Source: Petaurus breviceps papuanus (lineage: Eukaryota > Chordata > Mammalia > Diprotodontia > Petauridae). Taken from it: a stretch of 64,000 bases of DNA. The stretch is taken from assembly GCA_028583685.1 (NCBI GenBank), contig JAMXIF010001253.1, forward strand, positions 26,227,926 to 26,291,925, given 5' to 3'. The notes below the pieces were generated by a model. The model did no database searches. It was not told where the DNA came from and worked only from the letters and a program-made list of their open reading frames with translations. Position numbers and translations under genes: made by a program. The stretch's first letter is position 1. Every line of letters starts with the position of its first letter. Positions 55,986-64,000 of the stretch are shown one piece after another.

Positions 55986-58850
55986 CTGAGTTGACTCCAT
56001 GCACTACCCCGATAACCACCTCGAATACCTATAAAAAATGACTCTAAGTAAACTTTAGGGCTACAGAACCCACAAAATGACAGAGAGAAACAAACCTCCT
56101 GCTGAAGATAACCCAGCAAACTGGCAGGAAGGGTCCATTGCAGTACACTGGGAGCAGAGCCAGCCCCATGTGAGTCCGTGGTTTTAGCCTCAGGGAGGCT
56201 CAAACAGGCACAGCTAGAGAGACTTTGAGAGAGTTGATTACCAGCAGCTGTGGTGGTTTTCAGAATTATCAACCCATAAATGCCAAGGACAAAGTGAGAG
56301 GTCAGTGAACTTTGGGAAAATGGAGTCTGGGAGAGCAGTCCAGGCTCTGCCCCTGGAGGAATAAGTGGCCAATGCATGACAGCCACTGCAGCATGGCTCC
56401 TTCAGATTTCCCGGCCTGCAGATTGTAGGGGGATGAAGCAATCATTCTGAGGGGTAATCACTCTTACTTTAACCTGCTTGGATCTGGATTGCTGTCTTGG
56501 GTTGAGGTCCTGGGGTGGGTGACCAGGAGCCAAAGCCAGTGGATGCTTCAGAGAGGGCCCCCACAGCTCTGGTAACTGTGAAAACCCCAGAGATTTCGGA
56601 CAATGCCCTCCTTTTTCAAAGCAGAATTCTACTGTAGCAAAAAAAACTTAAAAGTCAAGTAAACTGAGTGGGAACATGAGCAAGCAAAGGAAGCAAAGCA
56701 AGCAGAGCAATCAGACTTTGGATTCCTTTTTGGGGGGACAAAAAGGATCAAAGCATGGAATGGCAGGAAGACAATGAAGCCAGAACTCCTGCACCAAAAG
56801 GTTCCAAGAAAAATATGAATTGGTAACAAGACATAGAGGAGCTTAAGAAGGATTTTGAAAACCAAATAAGATAAGTGGAGGGAAAATTGGGAAGAGAATT
56901 GAGAATGATGCAAGAAAATCATCAAAAGAGAGTCAACAACCTGACTGAAGAAAATAACACCTTAAAAATAGACTAACTCAAATGGTAAAAGAGGCTTAAA
57001 AAGCCAATGAGGAGAAGAATGCCTTAAAAAGCTGAGTTTGCCAAATGGAAAAAGAATCTAAAATGCTCACTGAAGAGAATAATTCCTTCAGAATTAGAAT
57101 TTAGCAAATGGAAGCTAGTAACTTTATGAGAAATCAAGATACTATTAAACAGATCCAAACAAATGACAAAAATAGAAGGCAATATGAAATATCTCATTGC
57201 AAACCATACTGACCTGGAAAATAGATTCGGGGGAGAGAATTTATAAATTATTGGACTACATGAAAGCCATGATCAAAAATAGAACCTAGAAATCATCCTT
57301 CAAGAAATTCTCAAGGAAAATTGCTCTGATGTTTCAGAACCAGAGGGCAAAATAGAGATTGAAAGAATCCACAGTTCCCTCCTGAAAAACATCGCCCCAA
57401 AAAAAACTCCTAGGAAAATTATAGCGAGGTTCCAGAATTCCCAGATCAAGGAGAAAATATTACAAGCAGCCAAGAAGAAACAATTTGAATATTGTGGAAA
57501 TGCAATCAGGATAACACAGGATATGGTAGCTTATACACTGAGGAATCAAAGGGCTTGGAATATCGTATTCCAGAGAGCAAAGGAGCTGGGATTAAAACCA
57601 AGAATCACTTACCCAGCAAAACTGAGTATTATGTTTCAGGGGAAAATGTGGTCATTCAATGAAATAGAGGACTTTCCAGCATTCTTGATGAAAAAACCAG
57701 AGTTGGATAGAAAATTTGACATTCAGATACAAGAAGCAAGAGAAGCATGAGAAGGTAAACAGGGAAAAGAAATCATATGAAACTTGTCAAAGCCTAATTC
57801 TTTATATTCCTACTTGGAAAAACAATAATTGTAACAAAAATGCAACTTTTCTCAGTATGAGAATAGTTGAAGGGAATATAAATGTGTATGTATGTATGTA
57901 TGTATGTATGTATATATATATATACATATATATACATACATACATATGTCTATATAGGAAGGTATATGGGCATATGAACACATGAGTATGTGTATATACC
58001 CAGGACCAATTTAACAGGAAGGGATGATACTTAAAAGGTGAAATTGAGAGGTGAGAGATTTATATAATGAGAGGAAATGGTGACAGATAGAATAGGGTAA
58101 ATTATCTCATATAGAAGAGGCAAGAGAAAATTGTTACAATGGAGGAGAAGAACAGGAAGGCAAAAGGAAATGAGTCAACCTTACTCTCATTGAATTTGAC
58201 TTAGGGAGGGAATGACATATACACTAAATAGGGTATCTCGCCCTAAAGGAGAGTGGGGGGAAGGGGATAAGAGGAGGTATGATGAAGGGGAGCGCATGTT
58301 GGGGGGTGAGGGAAGTTGGAAGCACACACTTTTGAAAAGGGACAGGGTCAAAGCAAAGAATAGAAGTTGGGGGCAGGATATAATGGAGGGAAATATAGTC
58401 ACAATATATCCACTATGGAAATGTTTTACATAGCTTCATATGTACAACTTATGTTGAATTGTTTGTCTTTCCAGTAGGGGTTGGTGATGAGGGAGGAAGG
58501 GAAAGAATCTGGAATTCAAAGTTTTAAAATCAACTGTTTAAAAATATATATCTTTACTGTTATTATTATTTCTTACATGCAACTGGGCAATAAAATGTAC
58601 AGGCACTGGAGTATGGAGATCCATATTTCCCTACTGGATAGTCAGAGGAGGTATGGGGGATGATATAGGAAAAAGCAGTTTGGGGGAGGGGGTATACAGT
58701 GGGATCACTGTTTTGGTGTGGTGGGTGGGGGAGAGATGGGGAGAAAATTTGTAACTCAAAATCTTATGGAAATGAATGATGTAAACTAAAAATAAACATA
58801 AAATTTTATTAAAAACAAAAACTTGATTGAGAATTCATTTTAAAAAAAAG
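55986..58850 (+). mobile_element. HAL1 inner copy, inserted in another HAL1
   Basis: Nearly full length: 5' untranslated region (about 55,986-56,675), ORF1 with several stops and shifts (starting at MSKQRKQSKQ near 56,676), a TATG/TA tract (57,883-57,945), a purine-rich region, and the last 3' block with 'tgcaactgggcaataaaatg' and an A-rich end near 58,820. The ORF1 C-terminal domain is open at 57523-57750 and ends KLSIMFQGKMWSFNEIEDF...FDIQIQEAREA, very close to the intact protein at 45.1 kb. There is no ORF2. The right boundary is blurred by a short segment that may be part of the target duplication. Confidence 0.82.
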
Positions 58851-60490
58851 TCAAATTGGCCAGATGGAAAAGGAAGTTCAAAATCTTACTGAAGAAAATC
58901 ATTCCTTCAAAATAGAGTAACACAAATGGAAGCTAATGACTTTATGAGAAATCAAGATATTATAAAACAGATCCAAAAAAATGAAAAAATAGAAGATAAT
59001 GTGAAATATCTCATTGGAAAAACTACTGACCTGGAAAATAGACCCAGGAGAGATAATTTAAAAATTATTGGATTCCTTGAAAGCCACTTTAAAATAAATG
59101 GAGCCTAGCAGTCATCTTTCAAGAAATTATCAAGGAAAACTGCCCTGATATTCTAGATACAGAGGGGAAATAGAAATTGAAAGTATCCACTGATTGCCTC
59201 TTTAAAAAGATTCCAGGAAGAAAACTCCTAGTAATATTATAGCCTAAACCAGAGTCCCAGGTCAAGGAGAAAATATTACAAGGAGTCAGGATGAAACAAT
59301 TTGAGTATTTTGGAAACACAATCAGGATAACACAAGCGTTAGCAGCTTATACCTTAAGGGATCAAAGGACTTGGAATATAATATTTCTGGAGGTCAAAGG
59401 AGCTAGGATTAAATCCCAGAATCACCTAAGCATGAAAAGGTGAAATGGAAAGAGACATCATAAGGAACTTATTAAAGTTCAATTGTTTACATTCCTAGAC
59501 AGAAAAATGATATTTGTAACTCATGAGACTTTTCTCATTATTATGATAGCTAAAGGGAATATACATATATATGTATGTATATGTGTCTGTGTGTGTATGT
59601 GTATATATGCGTGTGTATATATAGGTTTGTGTGTATGTGTGTGTACATCTGTATAAACAGAGAGAGGGTATAGGGTGAATTGAATGTGAAAGAGTGATAT
59701 CTAAAAAATAAAATGAAGTAGTTACAGGAGTATATTGGAAGAAATATAAAGGGAGAGATAGAATAGGGTAAATTATCTCACATGAAAGAGTCAAGAGAAA
59801 GTTTCTACAATGGAGGGGAAGAGCAGGGAAGTGGAAGGGAATGAGTCAACTTTAATCTCATTGGATTTGGCTTAAGGAGGGAATAACATTCATACTAAAT
59901 TGAGTATCTTAACATACAGGAAAGTAGGGGGAAGCAAATGGGGGTTGCAATGATAGATGGAAGGGCATGTTAGGGGAGGGGGTAGTCAGAAGTAAATTCT
60001 TTTGAAAAGGGACAGGATGAAAGGAGAAAACAGAATGGGGGGGAGGGGTGGAACAGAACCGAGGGAAATAAAGTCTTTCACAATATGACTACTATGGAAA
60101 TGTTTTGCATAACTACACATGTATAATCTATATTGAATTGTTTCTCTTCTCAGTGGGGGTGGGTGAAGGGGGGAGAAGGGAGAGGATCTAGAACTCAAAA
60201 GTTTTAAAAACCAATGTTAAAAAATTGTTTTTACATGTAACTGGAAAATAAGATATACAGACAACAGGGTATAGAAACCCATCTTGCCTTACAAAAAACC
60301 TAAGAGTTAAGGGGGTAAAAGGGGGGATGGGAGGATATAAGAGAGGGCAAACTGGGGGAAGAGGTAATCAGTATGCTTGCCATCTTGAGGTGGGGGTAGG
60401 TAAGAGATGGGGAGAAAATTTGGAACTCAAAATCTTGTGGAAATAAATGCTGAAAACTAAAAACAAATAAATTCTGAAAAACAAAAAAGA
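58851..60490 (+). mobile_element. HAL1 outer copy, 3' part
   Basis: Starts in ORF1 at 'gtcaaattggccagatggaa', directly after the codons where the piece at 54850-55985 stops. It runs through ORF1 (MEANDFMRNQDIIKQIQKNE at 58926), a TATG/TG tract (about 59,560-59,655), the purine-rich region and the final 3' block ('catgtaactggaaaataaga') to an A-rich end near 60,485. ORF1 is broken in several places and it is more diverged than the inner copy. Confidence 0.8.
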
Positions 60491-61189
60491 AAGAATTCAA
60501 TATCCTGACCCCTTGTTTTCTTCTCTATTATATTACTTGCCCTCATATATAGTGACTTATTCATAATGATATCCCTTGAACATACTGGCTTCCCATTTTA
60601 TCAACTTCCCACTTCTGTGGTCTATATCTTTACTGTATCTCAGCTACCCACAAGTCTTCCCAAACCTTCGACCTAATCATCACACTGAACTCTAAACATT
60701 CGTGAACTTGAACCTTGAAATTTCCTTGTTATCAATAATTTGTTCTTCAATATTTCTGTCTGATTCCTGGTTCTTAAATCAAGTTTTCATCTTCAGATCA
60801 ACTTCCACTCTCTTTTTCTTTCTCTGTGTTTTCTAAATTGTGTCTGATCTAGTTTTGCTTTCTTTCCTTCAAAGCCTTGATAATAAATTCCTTATCTTTC
60901 TGTCACCAACATTCTCCTCTCACACTACCTAAATTCTCCATTTCTGTTCCCCACCTTTCTGAATTTTGCTGGAATATATTACACGCCTCTGCTGCCTGGG
61001 TTCACTACAAATTAATGTTATTTAGTCTTGCTTGTTTCTTTACTCTAGCATGGAAATCCTTTTATTCCTCCTTAACAGATTCTCTTATATTCCTCCCACA
61101 TAGCTGTTCCAAAATTTCTCCTGTCCATGAGTTTTATTGACACTAAAAACCCTAGTTCTCATAAGATGCCTTCACTTATCATTTCATTG
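60491..61189. other. C/T-rich stretch, possibly LINE-derived
   Basis: The pyrimidine-rich plus strand has the look of decayed L2 ORF2 (the next block is L2), but I cannot align it. An 87-codon open frame at 60877-61140 has no clear motif. Confidence 0.3.
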
Positions 61190-61640
61190 AGGAAAATGAC
61201 TTCCTAAGGCCCAAATTTAGCTATTCCACTGCTCAATAAACTCAGTGATCCTCTACTATTTCTAGCATAAAATACAAACTCTTTAACTTGTAATCGAAAA
61301 TCCTATCTTAGAGCAGAACTAGCATACTTACTCTTCCCTGAAATTGGTATTTTTTATTTTATCAATTGGGCCTTTACACAAGCTGTCTTCTATATCATGA
61401 ATGTGCAATCTCCTTACCTGTGATTCTTGGGATCTATGACTCCCAACAGGACTTAACCTATGTGCCACCTCTTTCAGGAAGCCTTTTCTGATCTTCCTGG
61501 TCATGGGTATTCACAGATCCCTTAAATCATCCTGTCTGCAGTTGCCTGTCTACATCTTGTATCTTCAAATAGAATTTTAACTCCTCAAGAGTAGGATTTT
61601 CTTTTCTTTTTCCTTTTATATCCCAGACCTAGCATAATAA
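61190..61640 (+). repeat. L2 LINE 3' region
   Basis: 'agtgatcctctactatttct', 'agcataaaatacaaactctt', 'tctttcaggaagccttttct', 'aattttaactcctcaagagt' and 'tatcccagacctagcata' keep the L2 3' order, ending before the final AATAAATG motif. Confidence 0.6.
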
Positions 61641-61645
61641 CAGAT

Positions 61646-61697
61646 GGAAGGAAGGAAGGAAGGAAGGAAGGAAGGAAGGAAGGAAGGAAGGAAGGAA
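61646..61697. repeat. (GGAA)n microsatellite
   Basis: About 12 clean GGAA units followed by an A-rich, (GAAA)-like tail, sitting where the L2 3' end would be. Confidence 0.95.
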
Positions 61698-61859
61698 AAG
61701 AAAAAAAAAAGAAAGAAAGAAAAACTTTGTTTTATTGGCTTGGATTGGCCTCTCTTCTTTTGCTCCTATGACTGAGTAAAAGGTGACCCTTCTCCTTGCC
61801 AAGGATAACTGTTCTACTTGTGCCCTTGATCTTAATACCTTCCATATCTTCCAGGAACT

Positions 61860-62300
61860 TGTTGCATTGATTGTTTCCTATCTCTTATCTTCGATCTCTC
61901 CTATCTACTGGCTCCTTCAGCACAGCTTATAAACATATTCTGGTCTTCCCTATCCTAATAACCTTTCTTTGTCCTTTCAGTCTTCTCAAGCTAATGTCCT
62001 GTATCTCTCCTACCTTTACCAGAAAAAAAAATTCTAAAAAATATAATTCTCCACACTTATTGCCTCAATTTCCTCAACATTCTTTAACCTCTAAAATTAT
62101 TGTTTCCAATTTCATTACTATTCAAGCTGGTTTCTCAGAGGTTATCAGTGATCTCTTAATTAATGAATCTGATGATCTTTCCTCAATCTTTACCTTCTTG
62201 ACCTTTCTGCAATTTCTGACACTACTTACCTTCTTATTATCCTGGATTCTCACTTCTTGACATGATTCTCTCTGTCTCACCACTCCTTATTACTCCTTTT
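61860..62300 (+). repeat. L2 LINE reverse-transcriptase remnant
   Basis: The nucleotide order 'gttatcagtgatctcttaat', 'gatctttcctcaatctttac', 'cttcttgacctttctgcaat' and 'tctgacactacttaccttct' matches the L2/CR1-type RT segment that reads V(T/S)NDLL...SILILLDLSAAFDTVDHPLLLD. Here the catalytic Asp region is degraded. A 129-codon frame (61871-62260) covers it but does not represent a functional protein. Confidence 0.5.
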
Positions 62301-62435
62301 TGTTGAATAACAATGATATTTTCATAACACTATAACTTTTACAGATTCAGAAACTGGCTCAATGATTTTAAATGACATCCACATACTTATACCAATCACC
62401 TCCTGGCCCAATATCTAGCTCTCTATGCACTATAC

Positions 62436-62551
62436 CAGACCTGTACAACGTGCGGCCTGCCAAAGGATTTCAGGATGCCTGTGAAAAATGTAGGGGCATC
62501 TTTCATGGTCCACTCAAAATCCTTCAGCAGGCCTCAGGTTGTGCAGGCCTG
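62436..62551. mobile_element. 116-bp hAT-type MITE with 8-bp target duplication
   Basis: The left end cagacctgtacaacgtgcgg and the reversed right end caggcctgcacaacctgagg form imperfect inverted repeats of about 25 bp. The flanks CACTATAC (62428-62435) and TGCTATAC (62552-62559) match at six of eight positions, the two differences being transitions. An 8-bp duplication is the hallmark of hAT elements. Confidence 0.75.
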
Positions 62552-62559
62552 TGCTATAC

Positions 62560-62990
62560 CATATTGCCTCCATCTTCTACCTGCTTATAATATAATATGT
62601 ACCAAGGCTCAATCTTGCAGCCTCTTATTTTTCTTCTATATACTCTCTGGTTTTGTGATCTCACCTGATTCCAAGAGTTAAAATTTCACATAGAAATCTA
62701 TGATTCCTATGAGGAATAATATGATTAGGACTCACTTTATCAACATGCAACAACAGCAGTGTGGAGGACATCCTAGAGTGGAGAAAACTTTGGAGATAAA
62801 GATAGACAATTGGGCTAGCTGGCTGGGTAAAGAACTAATGAGGATCCCAATTAACCTGGAAGCAATGAGTATAAAAAATAAGGAAAAGATGTAAAATACA
62901 TAGTAAAGATATAATCAGTAGGATTTTGTGATTACTTAAAAATAGTCTGAAGAAAATATAAGGAAAAGAATCAAGGACATGTTAAGTTAA
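62560..62990. other. No recognisable feature
   Basis: No gene or repeat recognised. Confidence 0.45.
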
Positions 62991-62995
62991 TGATA

Positions 62996-63238
62996 AAGCT
63001 TTTATTAGCATTTATAAAGCGCTTTAAGGTTAACAAAGCACTCTACAAATATTTCATTTTATTGTCACAACAATCCCAAGAGGTAGGAGCTGTTACTACC
63101 CCCATTTTACAGGTCAGAAAACTGAAGTAAACAAAGAGTAAGGGACTAGACCAAGGTCATACTAAGCATCTGAGGCTGTATTTGAACTTGAGACTTCGTG
63201 TCCAGCATTCTTGCTACCTTGCCATCTAGCTGCCTCTA
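62996..63238 (-). repeat. MIR-like SINE, reverse orientation
   Basis: 'cacaacaatcccaagaggta', 'cccccattttacaggtcaga', 'gaccaaggtcatactaagca' and 'ccatctagctgcctct' give the reversed tail-to-head order, ending in the marsupial tRNA-like head. Confidence 0.75.
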
Positions 63239-63394
63239 GACGAGTAGCATAACTGATCTAATTAAAAGCGATATAGATAAAGATTAGACCTTTGGTATCA
63301 TGGGGCAAAGGAAATTCCTGCATGGCAAAACTCCCTCTTCCAATGCAGAACATTCATCTCAGAAATTTATTACTTAAAAAGGTGCCTGTTTCAC

Positions 63395-63500
63395 TGAGTG
63401 GGTAAATTAATTGCCCAAGTTCACTCAGGCAGTACATATCAGAGGCAGAAACTTACTGTAGGTCATCCTAGCTTCAAGGACAGCTATTAACCACAAGTAG
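63395..63500 (-). repeat. MIR fragment, reverse orientation
   Basis: 'aattgcccaagttcactcag' and 'tatcagaggcagaaacttac' are a reversed MIR core; ends not definable. Confidence 0.45.
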
Positions 63501-63514
63501 CTCCTTTTCATTAT

Positions 63515-63735
63515 GACTAGTTGTCACAGTGGATAGTGATGGACTTGAAGTTGGAAAGACTTCTAATTGTGTTTCAGAACTTTACTAGCTGTGTGACCCT
63601 AAATGAGTCAATCTCTCCATTTCAGTTACCTCATCTCTAAAATGGATATAATATCAGTTCACACCTCATAGAGATCAAATAAGATAATATTTTAAAATAC
63701 TTTGCAAACCCCAAAGTTTTACCTATTATTACCTA
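63515..63735 (+). repeat. MIR-like SINE, plus orientation
   Basis: 'gttgtcacagtggatagtga', 'ttactagctgtgtgacccta', 'cagttacctcatctctaaaa' and 'atactttgcaaaccccaaag' give the forward order with a long tail. Confidence 0.7.
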
Positions 63736-64000
63736 CAAAAATGTTACCTATGATTTAATAATAATAATATAATTATTATCAAGAGATAATTGAAGGATCA
63801 ATCTATTTAGGAGGGATATAAGGGTTGTTTTCCCCTTTTCCACAATTACCATATATATAATAACTGCATGCTTTCACAAAATCACAGATTTTATCCTTGG
63901 ACATTAATTTTCAGTACTCAACCTAGTAAAAGTTCATTCTAAAAAAAGTTCATTCTGTTGATAAAAGAAGGCTTAGAAACCCAGTGACTTTTTAGTGAAT

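Noticed and set aside
61646-61735. Possible CRISPR-like or satellite array.
   Set aside because: It is a simple (GGAA)n microsatellite; no spacer structure and the genome is mammalian.

Overview
The window looks like intergenic or intronic DNA of a marsupial (metatherian) mammal. The basis is its repeat content. It has tRNA-derived SINEs of the marsupial type (head GGGGCAGCTAGGTGGCACAG, tail ending CTTAACCCCAATTG), SINEs with a BovB/RTE-like 3' tail, MIR/CORE-SINEs, L2 fragments, marsupial L1 copies, and several half-L1 (HAL1) elements that carry ORF1 but no ORF2. I found no intact host protein-coding gene, tRNA or rRNA. The only host-derived coding sequence is a processed ubiquitin (UBC-type) pseudogene at about 31.3-31.7 kb. 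Species cannot be fixed by eye. Family names come from remembered consensus features, not a database search.

Layout. 0-17 kb: old MIR, L2, hAT and SINE remnants in AT-rich DNA, with one HAL1 3' piece (4.9-5.8 kb) and a minus-strand solo LTR (7.9-9.0 kb). 18-29 kb: a block of L1 material. It has minus-strand L1 pieces (18.1-21.5 kb) head to head with a plus-strand L1 ORF2/3' copy (21.5-28.9 kb), which is itself interrupted by a SINE and by a full HAL1 in antisense. 29-44 kb: more L1 3' fragments, the UBC retrocopy, a second solo LTR with an inverted duplication at its 5' end, a SINE dimer and L2 pieces.

44-61 kb is the richest part. One HAL1 has an uninterrupted 353-codon ORF1 and is invaded by a 299-bp repeat and by a 1.9-kb pogo/Tigger-like DNA transposon. 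The transposon's transposase is broken only by one frameshift and one stop, and a 100-N assembly gap lies just 5' of it. A second copy of the 299-bp repeat sits at 51.5 kb. A third solo LTR (52.4-53.7 kb) has a clear 5-bp target duplication and internal tandem repeats. Then one HAL1 is inserted into another (54.8-60.5 kb). 61-64 kb: L2 (including a reverse-transcriptase remnant), a 116-bp hAT MITE with an 8-bp target duplication, and MIR copies.

The genes here do not form a host pathway. The functional logic is that of mobile elements: L1 machinery copies SINEs, HAL1 and mRNAs (hence the UBC retrocopy), while DNA transposons and LTR elements insert independently. The nesting gives a relative chronology, with L2, MIR and the divergent L1 oldest, then the 21.5-28.9 kb L1, then HAL1, then the 299-bp repeat and the pogo-like transposon.
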